Shown here in pieces: positions 48,846 to 61,060 of a stretch of DNA of 64,000 nucleotides. The notes beneath the pieces are model-generated. The model saw only the letters and a list, made by a program, of their open reading frames with translations, was not told the origin of the DNA and made no database searches. A program made the translations under genes and the position numbers. The stretch's first letter is position 1, and each line of letters begins with the position of its first letter. The DNA lies in assembly GCA_944474755.1 (NCBI GenBank), contig OX104117.1, positions 71,648,926 through 71,712,925 on the forward strand. The letters are read 5' to 3'. This stretch comes from Limnoperna fortunei (taxonomy: Eukaryota; Mollusca; Bivalvia; Mytilida; Modiolidae).

Positions 48846-49773
48846 CATAGATGGTTCTATTAAATTGTTATAACTTGATTTCATCAGATTTTCACCTTTG
48901 AAAAGTGTTAATCAAAGTGATTATGGTTTCTCTGCATTTTGTAGTTTCTCCAGTACTCTTAGCAGTGAGTAAGGTTGTGCGATCTATTCTCACGGGTTCG
49001 TAAATTCTATATAACTGTAACGAAATGATACTGTAATGGTTGAAATTGTTTATTTACGCGTGTTTGATCAATTTCCACCCTGTTCCGGACTTATCAAAAC
49101 CCGTCAAATTGTGAAGTTCATAAAACATTATAATATATTATGTCATTTAAATTGATAATAATTACATACTCAGAGCAAATGACGTACAGACAAGTGCAAT
49201 ACCATGATACAAACTATTACTAAAATAATTTCCTCAATATTTAGTATTTTGTTTAATTGATATACTAATTAACAAGCACATATTTCCGTCTAATTAAAAT
49301 TGAGTTAAATATAAATTTATAAATTATACGAAAACTTAACATCCAGCAAAAACTACGCTAGTAAAATTTGATTTCAATTACATTGCGTTTCTATAGTTAT
49401 ACCGTAAACAGTAATAATGTGTTTGATGCGAAATAGAAAACTATTTTTCTTGATAAACATATAAATGTACGTATATTTCATACCTACACTAATATATCTG
49501 AAAGCCAAACTTATTATTTCCTTTTATTAAGTAATTTTGTTTTTAAAGCGTCAGATATACATGTATACTCAATAGTCTGCTGCCTGGCTTTAAGTATTAT
49601 TATTTGAAGCATGGGCGAGTTGGCAGCTCTGGGCTGAAAATCGTCACAATTACGCCAACAGCTTGTGTTTCTCTTCTTTTCGGTTGGTCTTCAAAATATA
49701 ATCATCGACTCATTCCATGCTTTTGTTGGAGGACAAAGGACAGGAGGGGGCCGATAGATTGATTTTTTGGTTG
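48846..49773. other. spacer without recognised features
   Basis: AT-rich, nothing recognised. Confidence 0.4.
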
Positions 49774-49867
49774 TTGCCAAAAATACTTCTTGCGAGTCTG
49801 GTGGGGATTTCGCGAGCCGTACGCCGCGTGAAATCTTCACCATACCACAAGGCTGTATTTTTGGCAA
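49774..49867. repeat. long imperfect hairpin (94 nt)
   Basis: A perfect 13-bp outer stem (TTGCCAAAAATAC at 49774-49786, GTATTTTTGGCAA at 49855-49867) encloses further pairing between GGTGGGGATTTCGCG and CGCGTGAAATCTTCACC around a CG-rich loop. It could be a foldback transposon relic or a hairpin RNA source. A minus-strand open frame across it (49691-49954) lacks an ATG and I do not trust it. Confidence 0.6.
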
Positions 49868-50230
49868 ATAACTCTCACTTACATGATATATTTCTTTAAT
49901 TCCACCGAATACCTTCCGCTTTGTGTAATAAACAGTTAAGGCTTTGCTTTCCAATACTTATTATTAATCCTAAAACATGTCTTCTATACTGAAATCAAAG
50001 ACACAGTTGTAATAAATATTTTGAACATACATATACCGGAGGTGGATTTACAATTAGACCCGTCTTCGGATGCCGCCGTCCTTGCTGTCACTTGTTAACT
50101 TTTAAACCATGTATTTCCCACCTACTGTTGTATATTTAAAATATACCACGGCACCGGAAATGGCAGGAAAAATATACCACGACACGGAGATAAAAAGTGA
50201 AAAATTTGCAGAAAAATATCATAACTCTAA

Positions 50231-50580
50231 GCCATATGACTTTCAGAGAGCCTACCCCTCCTTATCTATCATGGCATTTCGCGTTTCGTAATGTCAACTT
50301 TGGTCGATTTTGAAAGGCCGACAACATTTTAATTTACCTTAGGCCATCAATCGGCTTCTACCTGAGGTAGACCTACATGTACTCTTCGTTTATACATAAG
50401 ATCAACAAACTCTAGCTCCGTCTCACACCATGCCATATGACTTTCAGAGAGCCTGCCTATCTATTACGGCAACTTTGACTGACTTTGACCAACTCTGACA
50501 TGTATTTCAAAGATTACTTTACCTTAAGCCACAAATCGGATTCTACCCGGGGTAGGTCTACATGTACTCTAAGGAGTTTT
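50231..50580. repeat. imperfect tandem duplication, period about 201 bp
   Basis: GCCATATGACTTTCAGAGAG starts both copies (50231 and 50432), and both end near CTACATGTACTCT. The first copy has extra sequence in the middle. Confidence 0.75.
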
Positions 50581-51809
50581 GGGTTATAAATCTTTTGCAA
50601 GACTGTTTGAAGAAAAAACTATCATTCTACAATGCGATCAGAAACAAACAATAATTTCCGACTGATTTGTTTTTTCGTTTGTCATCTGTTCGGACCACGT
50701 GTACTTAGTATGGAACGAAAAATTCTTTGAAATCAATCGGAAACGTTGTCAAATAATCTTCCATATACTCCGATTGCAGTCATCTGCGTCGTCCTTTAAT
50801 AAACAAATATTATTATTAACACGACCGTGCATCAAACAAGATACGTCAATCACAGGGACCTGCATGTAAAAATCGATTTACTTGCGCTTTTGAATGATAC
50901 TGGGTAGATTTCGTAACCCAAACCCTCCCCCCAACCCCCTGACAAAATTAACCCAGTAGCATTCGAACGCCGAGTAAATCGATTGTACAGGCTTCAAGTC
51001 AAGTAATATTTATTTAAAGTCGGTGCACATGTAACGAAATAACATAAGCTCTATAGAGCTTTTAAAACCGTCAATATACGACGACGGTCTCGCTAGGAAA
51101 GATAGAAAACCATCTACCCTGTATAAAAAGGCTATTCACGTGACATCTAATCATCAAATAATCTTGTTTTTAATAAAAATCAGTACTAAGCATTCCTAGT
51201 GAAGAAATCACAAAACTGCAATCAAATAAATCTGTCAATGTATCCGAACACGTCCATTTTATTGCGGCTTATGCTTATTGCGGGATTTTTACTGTGGGAT
51301 GGCTCGACACTAGTATGAAAATCCAGCATTTTTTTATGTATGATGATATTAATCAATTAAGTACGATTGGGGACCACGTTTGTGACCGATGTTTACAAAC
51401 ATGGAATTTCAGCACAACTTCTGACATTATACACAAATTGATGACTAGTTAATAAGACATGATATTCATCTTCAGTGACAAAGGTACCACAATGAACGGA
51501 GTGTCGTGCTTTTACTGAAGAATTGTATAATAAATTCTGAAATGTAATTAAAAACATAAGCGACTATAATACACGGCCTACATGAATGCTACATGTGAAT
51601 GCTTTAGGTTCTGTCTTTTAAAGGATAGAAATATGTTTTGTTTAAGTTATTGTGCTGTACGTTTCTTGTACACATATATATCAAACATATATCAAAGCTA
51701 TGTTACAAAAAATAGAGGCATATATATGAGACATGTTACCAAACATAGATCCGGATATTCTTCATTACTCCATCGATAAATAATATTGGCGAGCGTATAC
51801 GGATTTCAT
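50581..51809. other. spacer without recognised features
   Basis: AT-rich, nothing recognised. Confidence 0.4.
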
Positions 51810-51813
51810 TTTA

Positions 51814-54727
51814 AGTTACAATTGCGCAATTATTTGTTTACATGACAACGGGAAATTTCTTAACCCAAGATAGTATGCAGAAGAAAATACACGGAGGCAT
51901 CTGATTGGATGTTGGAGTTCTGAAAATAGCAAAATTAAAAATTATAAATATTATTGAATGAAAATGTTTGATATTTGGACGGAAATTTGTAAGAGCCTTG
52001 AAAATTGAGCTTAAAACGATTAAAGAGGGAGGTTAGAAATTGTGTCAGTGCCATTTAAATGTCATTATTTCAACCAAAAGTTTCGGTCATTTTTGCTGCA
52101 TGACCTATACTTTTTTATTTGTTAATAATGAAGTTTTTCATTTCAATTTACACAAAAAAACTGTTTTCCGTGGGGAAATTTTTGAGGTATGGAAGTGAGA
52201 TTTCTTCCAAAATACTTGATTTATTGACCCATTTTTAATTCTAAAATTCGAATTCCTCACAGAATGTCAAGTTATGCATAAATTGTTTATTAATAACGAT
52301 TTGTTAAAAAATTATAGTCTGTTTCTAAAATATACGTATTTTTTCATAGGAAATCTAGGGTGGGCTACTATGACGAGTTTGTGCGGTCTTTTAGGTAAAA
52401 ATTGTTGCTGACGTTTTGGAGGGAAATTGTTAAATACATTCAAATGCAGCGTTTGACATCAAAAACGCATATTTTATGCTAGGTTTAAGTCTCTTAGCCG
52501 ACTTTTTTTGTTTTGACCTTTTTTCAGCCAAATTGAATTTTTGGGGTTTTAAGCATTTTAGCATGTTGTATCCATAAATGACATCGCCTTTGTTGAATAT
52601 GAATGCATTTGACTTTAATGGGACTGCTTCTGACATACGAACATAAAAAAGGACTCACCAAGTATAATCATAGCAAGCTATAGTCTGTTTCAAAAATGTG
52701 GTTTTTCACAGATTCTACGAAAAATTCGTTTTCGGCCTTCAGATCTTTATTCGAGAACAAATGTTGAAGAAAAAAGTTATCCCAGAATTGACTCGTGTAC
52801 CAAATATACAAATAACGACCGAAAACAAGTACAATAACTCGAATATTACTAAGCAGCAACACATTATTGTCGGAAAACATGATGAAAAATGCGATTAATT
52901 TTGATAGAGGGTGGCCTACAGAAAATTCAAACGAACAAACAACCCTTGAAGAAAACTTTATTTTATTTTGGGAAGCATTTGGATATTGCCTAAGAATGAT
53001 ACCATAACATTTTGGGCTCATTCTGACACTTCCAATGTTGCCTATAGGTTACAATTGCGCAATTATTTGTTTACATGACAACGGGAAATTTTTTAACCCA
53101 AGATAGTATGCAGAAGAAAATACACGGTGGCATCTGATTGGATGTTGGAGTTCTGAAAATAGCAAAATTAAAAATTATAAATATTATTGAATGAAAATGT
53201 TTGATATTTGGACGGAAATTTGTAAGAGCCTTGAAAATTGAGCTTAAAACGATTAAAGAGGGAGGTTAGAAATTGTGTCAGTGCCATTTAAATGTCATTA
53301 TTTCAACCAAAAGTTTCGGTCATTTTTGCTGCATGACCTATACTTTTTTATTTGTTAATAATGAAGTTTTTCATTTCAATTTACACAAAAAAACTGTTTT
53401 CCGTGGGGAAATTTTTGAGGTATGGAAGTGAGATTTCTTCCAAAATACTTGATTTATTGACCCATTTTTAATTCTAAAATTCGAATTCCTCACAGAATGT
53501 CAAGTTATGCATAAATTGTTTATTAATAACGATTTGTTAAAAAATTATAGTCTGTTTCTAAAATATACGTATTTTTTCATAGGAAATCTAGGGTGGGCTA
53601 CTATGACGAGTTTGTGCGGTCTTTTAGGTAAAAATTGTTGCTGACGTTTTGGAGGGAAATTGTTAAATACATTCAAATGCAGCGTTTGACATCAAAAACG
53701 CATATTTTATGCTAGGTTTAAGTCTCTTAGCCGACTTTTTTTGTTTTGACCTTTTTTCAGCCAAATTGAATTTTTGGGGTTTTAAGCATTTTAGCATGTT
53801 GTATCCATAAATGACATCGCCTTTGTTGAATATGAATGCATTTGACTTTAATGGGACTGCTTCTGACATACGAACATAAAAAAGGACTCACCAAGTATAA
53901 TCATAGCAAGCTATAGTCTGTTTCAAAAATGTGGTTTTTCACAGATTCTACGAAAAATTCGTTTTCGGCCTTCAGATCTTTATTCGAGAACAAATGTTGA
54001 AGAAAAAAGTTATCCCAGAATTGACTCGTGTACCAAATATACAAATAACGACCGAAAACAAGTACAATAACTCGAATATTACTAAGCAGCAACACATTAT
54101 TGTCGGAAAACATGATGAAAAATGCGATTAATTTTGATAGAGGGTGGCCTACAGAAAATTCAAACGAACAAACAACCCTTGAAGAAAACTTTATTTTATT
54201 TTGGGAAGCATTTGGATATTGCCTAAGAATGATACCATAACATTTTGGGCTCATTCTGACACTTCCAATGTTGCCTATAGGTTACAATTGCGCAATTATT
54301 TGTTTACATGACAACGGGAAATTTTTTAACCCAAGATAGTATGCAGAAGAAAATACACGGTGGCATCTGATTGGATGTTGGAGTTCTGAAAATAGCAAAA
54401 TTAAAAATTATAAACATTATTGAATGAAAATGTTCGATATTTGGACGGCAATTTTTAAGAGCCTTGAAAATTGAGCTTAAAACGATTAAAGAGGGAGATT
54501 AGAAATTGTGTCAGTGCCATTTAAATGTCATTATTTCAACCAAAATTTTAGGTCATTTTTGCTGCATGACCTATACTTTTTTATTTGTTAATAATGAAGT
54601 TTTTCATTTCAATTTACACAAAAAACTGTTTTCCGGGGGAAATTTTTGAGGTTTTTCGCACAAATGAACTTAATTGCCAGGGGTACCACATGGGAAATGC
54701 ATTGTAAATAATTGCGCTTTTGTAACC
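51814..54727. mobile_element. non-autonomous DNA transposon with internal 1233-bp tandem repeats
   Basis: The left end AGTTACAATTGCGCAATTAT (from 51814) and the inverted right end GGTTACAAAAGCGCAATTAT (inward from 54727) match over about 22 bp with three differences. TTTA lies immediately outside on both sides (51810-51813, 54728-54731), consistent with a 3-4 bp target duplication. The interior is two nearly identical 1233-bp units and a partial third. No transposase motif was seen in any frame. Confidence 0.75.
51815..54653. repeat. 1233-bp tandem repeat, 2.3 copies
   Basis: GTTACAATTGCGC occurs at 51815, 53048 and 54281, each 1233 apart. Copies 1 and 2 differ at only a handful of bases seen (for example TTTCTTAA versus TTTTTTAA, GGAGGC versus GGTGGC). 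The partial third copy (54281 to about 54653) is more diverged. Identical minus-strand frames of 68 and 117 codons occur in both copies, with no recognisable family and no ATG-supported gene structure. Confidence 0.95.
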
Positions 54728-54832
54728 TTTAGATGTGGTTTTCATATGAAATAAATGTATAACAATTAAGGACGTTTGATTCGGTCAATACGTTTTATTT
54801 GGACATTGTTATAGCATTAAACTGGGTTGTAG

Positions 54833-54926
54833 GAAATTATCAATGTGTAAACTCACTCAAAAACTAAATAAAGTCCAGAAGACATTAAGTCAAGTTTGTG
54901 AAGGGAGTTTACACATTGATAATTTC
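54833..54926. repeat. perfect 22-bp inverted repeat (foldback)
   Basis: GAAATTATCAATGTGTAAAC then TC at 54833-54854 is exactly the inverse of 54905-54926, with a 50-nt loop. It may be the outer part of a small foldback element. Confidence 0.85.
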
Positions 54927-55076
54927 TCTTCAGTGTATCGAGCTGCCGGAAATGCTTTCGAGCATAGGATCCGGATGTGGCACCCTGCATCAACAGACTT
55001 TCTCCATCAAAATACTACTCCCAAGAACGCCGTTTCATGCAAACAATTTATTCCGGCGTCTGAAGACATGCACCTT

Positions 55077-55292
55077 GATACGATGCTTTATGTCCGACAT
55101 TTTCTCTTGTCCGACGTCGCTTTTTGTCCGATAATTTTGCTTTCCGTCCGAACTTTTGCTTTTTTTCCGTCAACCTTTTATCCGATTAGCTTTGAGTACG
55201 ATATTTTTGCTTTTTGTCTGATTTTTTTCCTTTTGTCCGAAATTTTGTATCCGATTAGCTTTTTGTCCGACTTCTTTGCTTTTTGTCCGATA
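55077..55292 (+). repeat. TTTTTGTCCGA-rich repeat, left copy of an inverted pair
   Basis: Begins TGATACGATGCTTTATGTCC, then reiterates TTTTGTCCGA and TATCCGATTAGCTTT about every 27-30 bp. The inverse copy lies at 61884-62102 and is similar along its whole length. Confidence 0.85.
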
Positions 55293-56288
55293 CAAGTACT
55301 ATCATTCGTCAGATTTTCTTACACCGAATAAATTTTTATGCGAAAGAAAGAAAAAAGGCCTAGCATCACGGGGCCTGTGGTCCACGGGAATGGGCCAAGT
55401 CTGTCGATTTTGTGTATGTGTGTGACCCCCAATATTTTAGGCATTTTTTCAATGTTCATTTATGAAATTTTAATTCTTAACATTTCTTTTTAATCTGATG
55501 GAATTTGCTTATATCCCAGAACCACCTTAAATGCGCTGTGAAACAAAACAACAAAATACGTGTAAATTCCTAATTCAAATTAATAGTTCCGGTAAGGGCA
55601 TATTTAAGCCTAAAAATATTTCGATTTTTGAAAAATTAGACTGAGTTGAAGATTATGTATTTTAATATGAAACCAAAATGGTTACATTGAGGCCCGTTTT
55701 AACATGTCTGGATATAATCCACAAATTACAAATGACAAACAAGATGAAAAATAGCATACAGTCGTTAAGTTTTCGTCATTAATTTTTTTCAATACCATTT
55801 CTATCACTAAGTTGATCGCAAATTCACTTAAGAGGTTTTGAGATTTAAACAAAACTTTCCGGGTTCTCTTCCTTTATCCATTCAAACCCATGCTACTCTA
55901 TTATATCACGTACCCCCTATTTTCTTTTCAAAATTTCGTAAAACATGTCAAAAGAGACCATATACAAATTTTAGTTAAAGTTTAATTATTATTGGTGTGT
56001 TTTTGGAAAGGAAAATGAAAGTAATGATAAACCTTTGAAAAAGGAAGAGAAACTTCATTTCCTGCCAAAACTTCAAATGCTTATATATAATTATGTACCT
56101 ATGGATATTTTTTCGCTTTATGTACTAATTTAGTGATCCTTCCAAATATAAATATACAGATTTTCACGAAGATTCAATCATGTGACTTTCAGGTGTGTAT
56201 CTCCTTTAGTGTTGCGTGCTTTGCAACACGGGGAACTTGAGGTGCCTACTATACCTTTGAATTACTGATTCGTGGCGACATGAACAAT
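55293..56288. other. spacer without recognised features
   Basis: AT-rich, nothing recognised. Confidence 0.4.
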
Positions 56289-56526
56289 TTATTGCAAAAC
56301 GGGCTTTAGTATACTAGTCAACCCGTTTTGCAATAACGCGTTTTTGGGACGGAAATTTAACTGATGAAACTACAGAATGTTCCTAATAATGTTTTGGTTT
56401 ATCTATGAACTATTGTGAATATAAATATATATCAGCACAAACAGATACCATCGGATTACTGATACATCCCGAGATAAAAAGTTTATTGCAAAATGGGTTG
56501 GTGCAGTCAACCCGTTTTGAAATAAA
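56289..56526. repeat. two TTATTGCAAAACGGG foldbacks
   Basis: TTATTGCAAAACGGG (56289-56303) faces its exact inverse at 56322-56336. A diverged second pair lies at about 56481-56526. The same arms occur in every unit of the array at 58.3-60.8 kb. Confidence 0.8.
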
Positions 56527-57476
56527 ATCGCATTTGGCAATAACCAGTTTTGCAATAAAGGAAACCAAAACCAAGAACACATTAACGGAATGGAATAATT
56601 ACACGCCCGTAAAGTTAAGCATGGTCTTGTACAAGTAAAGATGAATTTACCACATGCAACTATCAATTAGTTCAAGGCAACGGACATAAAACTGAAGGAG
56701 TACCATCAACCTATTAACAAGCGCCTGTTTGAGAGGTTTAATAGTCAACTTAGCACTCCGGTTTAGCACATAGCAAAATCTAGTATAGCGTATAAGTTGT
56801 GAAATGTAATTACCATACCGGACTGCTGGAATATTTCAATCGCTATACGGATAGTTAGTATTTGGAAAGTTGAAGTCATCACGTTTGTCTACAGTCCATT
56901 TTGTAGTTCTGTCTCTATTTCCAGAATAAGGTTTATGTATTAAAATCTGAAGGATTACACTAAATACAGAAATATTGGATCGAATTTGATAATCTAAAAA
57001 CGGAAGATAAGTAAAAAGAAAAAAAATCGCTTCATTTATCATATTCTCGTATACTACTTACTTTCAACTTTTGTAAACCTACGGAGGAGAACAGGACTGG
57101 CCTTTCAATGACTTCGCAATTGTGTATGTTTCTTATAGATATAGGCACAATGTAACTGTTATATTAATATACTATACTGACCATAATGACTAACTCAGTT
57201 CGTTTCACAAAATGTATTAGCAGCAAAGCGTCAATACAATAAAGTAAATTAACTATAAAAGGTGGCCAAACCTAAGTATAATTTCAGAAGCATTCGTAAC
57301 AGGGTTTAAGAGCAGGCTGAAAAGAGTTGGAAGCTGCACTGCTTAAAAAAATACGACTCAATTTCCATCACTTGCAGCGAGGTCGTGCGATGTTACGGTC
57401 ACCGAGCCACGATGTCTGGCTCTGCACCTGCAGTCTCAGATAAACAAAAGCATGCTACTATTTTTAGAGTTAACAC
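56527..57476. other. spacer without recognised features
   Basis: AT-rich apart from a GC-richer patch at 57360-57430 that I cannot assign. Confidence 0.4.
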
Positions 57477-57830
57477 AATTATATCGATTGGTTGGATGTT
57501 TGCTCTATGTCCAGCGAGCAATATTTTAGCTATATCCAGGACGAGAACGAGTTAAAAAATAAATCAATGAGAAAAAGGGATGGAAAATGTTTGACTGCAA
57601 AAAATTGAGTATGGGTTGGGACGGAGAATTTAACCTTTTGTAGCGGCTACAATGAGCATACTCTTTTTTCAAATCTATAAAAGGGGTCTTTATCGTTCAA
57701 GGAGCGTGGCACTCTCCAAACACATCACCTACCACGGTCCGCGACCAGGCTTTCCGTATTATGAACAGACAACCTCCAACGACAGTGTCTCCCCTATCCG
57801 CCACCCGGGGCTGCTGTGTCTAATTGTTTA
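57477..57830 (-). mobile_element. SINE-like repeat, second family
   Basis: The minus strand reads CCGGGTGGCGGATAGGGGAG, then AAAGCCTGGTCGCGGACCGTG, then GTGCCACGCTCCTTGAACG, and ends CTCGTTCTCGTCCTGG. It is the clearest unexpanded copy for comparison with the amplified copy at 62.9 kb. Confidence 0.7.
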
Positions 57831-58319
57831 CATTACTAAATGTGACAAATTTATATCATTAACACTAACATATATGACCAAAGTGAGTGACATTATTTGT
57901 CGATCAATTGAATCATTGGACAAACACCCTCATTAAATATGGCAAAAGCACTGTTCATACCTTAACCAACCACGATCGCTGGTTGACGTTACTTATATTG
58001 AGTAGAGTATAATTAAAACTTGTCAACAAAGCACTAATTTGATAATTTGTGCAAAATACCACCAAGCCCGACTCGTATTTTATAAAGTACACACGTTTTA
58101 CGCAAAAAACTTTAAAGATAAACTTTATAAAATTACAGACAAATGCAAAAATATACTTAAAATAATAAATGAATTAAATATTAAAGAAATATTTTTAAAA
58201 TGTAAACGTGTTTAGGGTTTTTGTTTGGTTTTAGTTTTCAATAATAAGTATTAAATCCTCTTTTTTCTTTTTTATTTCTTATTCTGGTTGTTAACAGAGA
58301 AAGTAACACTCAGAAAATA
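57831..58319. other. AT-rich spacer
   Basis: No gene or repeat recognised. Confidence 0.4.
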
Positions 58320-59121
58320 ATATTATAATAGTACATCGTTATGTTTGTACTTGTGTATAGATAATCCACAATCTATCCACAACATCATAAAGAACGATTT
58401 GAACATGTTGACAATTTTATTGCAAAACGGTTATTGCAAAATGCGTTCCTATTGCAAAACGGGTTGACTACTCCAATCCGTTTGGCAATAAACTTCTGAT
58501 TTTGAAAAAAATATGATACATAATATATACTTATAAAAGTACATCGTTATATTTGTACTTGTGGATGGATAATCCACAACATAATAAAGTACGATTTGTA
58601 AATGTTTGACAAGTTTTATTTTAAAACGGGTTATTGCAAAATGCGTTCTTATTGCTAAACGGGTTGACTACTCCAACGCGTTTGGCAATAAATTTCTGAT
58701 GTTGAAAAATATGATGAAACAGAGGATATATACTTATAATAGTACATCGTTATATGTGTACTTGTGGATAGATAATCCACAATCTATCTACAACATCATA
58801 AAGAACGATTTAAACATGTTTTACAATTTTATTGCAAAACGGGTTATTGCAAAATGCGTTCTTATTGCAAAACGGGTTGACTACTCCAACCGGTTTGGCA
58901 ATAAACTTCTGATGTTGAAAAAAATATGAAACATAATATATACTTATAATAGTATATCGTTATATTTGTACTTGTGAATAGATAATCCACAAACTATCCA
59001 CAACATCATAAAGAACGACTTGTACATGTTTGACAATTTTATTGTAAAATGCGTTCTTATTGCAAAACGGATTGACTACTCCAACCCGTTTGGCAATAAA
59101 CTTTTAATGCTGATATAAACT
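58320..59121. repeat. ~206-bp tandem array, first part (four units)
   Basis: Each unit has AGTACATCGTTATATTTGTAC, a GATAATCCACAATCTATCC stretch and the foldback arms TTATTGCAAAACGGGTT and AACCCGTTTGGCAATAA. The TATCG/CATCG core recurs at 58331, 58539, 58742 and 58952. Confidence 0.88.
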
Positions 59122-60488
59122 AGAGGCTCTTAAGAGCCTGTATCGCTCACCTGACTTACAAAAAACATTTAAGAGACATTACTTTTCTATTAATTTTGAT
59201 ATTAAATGCTAAAGAGTTTACATGATGATGCTGTTTCTATGAATGTTGCCATGTTTCAAATTAATCTGCATGCGGTTTGTAAAAAAAAAGATTTTTGAAA
59301 TTTCAGCCAATCGGAACCCATTAGTGGCGCTAGAAGCCATGTTTAATTTGCAATTGGCTCGAAAAACCCAAATAATAAGATAAATATCCAACCATAATTT
59401 CTTCATATTTTAGTCTCATTGTGTGGAACAGTTTCTGAGAAGTTGTTTGTTTGTTTTTCCCATAGGGTCCTATGTTATACTAAGTCCTGCAATGGCGGCC
59501 ATCTTGGATTTTGGATCGCCACTAAAATCTCTAACTTTGTAGAGGACCATCTAAGGTAAATATCTGCAATATTTCAAATCAATCTGCCAAACGGTTTATG
59601 AGAAGAAGATTTTTGAAATTCAGCCAATCAGAACGCATTAGTGGCCCTGGAAGCCATGTTGAATTTGCAATTGTCTCGAAAAAATAGAAATATTTAGATA
59701 ACAATCCAACCTTCATTTCTGCATAATTTGGCTTCATTGTGTGGAACTGTTTCCAAACAGACGTTGTTTGTATGTTTTTCGCATAGGGTCCTATGTTAAA
59801 CAAAGTCCTGCGATGGTGGCCATCTTAGATTTTGAATCGGCACTAAGAACTCAAACTTTGTAGAGGACCATCTAAGGTACATATCTGCGATATTTCAAAT
59901 CAATCAGCCAAATAGTTTATGAGAAGAAGAATTTTGAAATTCAGCCAATCAGAACGCATTATTGGCCCTGGAAGCCATGTTCAATTTGCAATTGCCTCGA
60001 AAAACACAAATTATTAAGATAACTATCCAACTTTCATTTCTTTATAATTTGGTTTCATTGTGTGGAACAGTTTCTGAAAAGAAGTTGTTTGTTTGTTTTT
60101 TCCATAGGGTCGTGTGTTAAACTATGTCCTGCGATGGCGGCCATCTTGGATTTTGGATTGTCACAAAAAACCCAACCTTTGTAGAAGACCATCTAAGGTA
60201 CGTTTCTTGACTATTGCAAATCAATCTGACAAGCGGTTTATTAGGAGAAGATTTTTGAAATTCAGTCAATCAGAACGCATTCAAGGCTCTGGCAGCCATG
60301 TTTAATATTTGATCAGCACCAAAAACTCAAACTTTGTTAAGAAGCACCCAATAAACATTCCTGCCAAGTTTGGTTCCTTTTGGCCAAGGGGTTTTGGAGA
60401 AGAAAATTGAAATGTGAAAAATTTACGAACGACGACGGACGCAAAGTGATGGGAATAGCTCACACTGACCCTATGGGTCAGGTGAGCT
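59122..60488. mobile_element. repeat element inserted into the 206-bp array, with internal 321-bp repeats
   Basis: The left end has a perfect palindrome AGGCTCTTAAGAGCCT (59124-59139) and GCTCACCTGA (59145-59154). The right end has TCAGGTGAGCT (60478-60488) within a hairpin (60458-60488), inverse to the left. Between them a 321-bp unit (CATAGGGTCC at 59461, 59782 and 60103; GGCGGCCATCTTGGATTTTGG) is repeated about 3.3 times. The 206-bp array stops and restarts at its edges. Repeats with such ends seem familiar from mollusc DNA, but that is memory, not a search. Confidence 0.7.
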
Positions 60489-60790
60489 AAAAAGATGAAA
60501 CATAATATATATTTATAATTATAGTATATCGTTATATTTGTACTTGTGTATAGATAATCCTCAAAATATTCACAACATCACGAAGAACGATTTGTACATG
60601 TTTGACATTTTTATTGCAAAACGGGTTATTGCATGCTAAAGTAGAAAAATATGATAAAAAAAAGGAATATATACTTATAATAGTATATCGTTATATTTGT
60701 ACTTGAGTATAGAAAACTAACAACATCATAACAAACAATTTGTACATCTTTAAAAATTTTATTGCAAAACGGGTTGTTACAATTGTATTA
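60489..60790. repeat. ~206-bp tandem array, second part (two units)
   Basis: Resumes AAGATGAAACATAATATATA and the TATATCGTTATATTTGTAC core at about 60524 and 60682, followed by TTTATTGCAAAACGGGTT. The last unit is shortened. Confidence 0.82.
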
Positions 60791-60875
60791 TTTTTAATTT
60801 GATCGCTATCATTCAGCATTCATCGTATATTGCCTTTATCACAAGGACTGTAAAAAGAAGATTCTGGTACAACTC

Positions 60876-61060
60876 AACGGAAAAGAGCCAGCAGCCTTAA
60901 TTGTCACCAAGCGTATGATTATGTGATGTATAATAGATAATGTTTAAAAATAGGAGTATGGAAGAAAATGTACGCGACTTAACCCACATAAAAAATGAAA
61001 TTACAAACTCCAGAACGGAAAAGAGACAGTAGCCTTTAATGTCACTCAAGGGCGCTGCTT
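60876..61060. repeat. imperfect duplication, offset 138 bp
   Basis: AACGGAAAAGAGCCAGCAGCC at 60876 recurs as AACGGAAAAGAGACAGTAGCC at 61014. Confidence 0.65.

Noticed and set aside
49691..49954. 87-codon minus frame with a donor-like GTAAGTGAG inside
   Set aside because: It starts at TTG, crosses the long hairpin and has no partner exon.
52430..54254. Duplicated minus frames of 68 and 117 codons
   Set aside because: They are identical in both 1233-bp copies because the DNA is duplicated. No ATG-supported structure or known domain.
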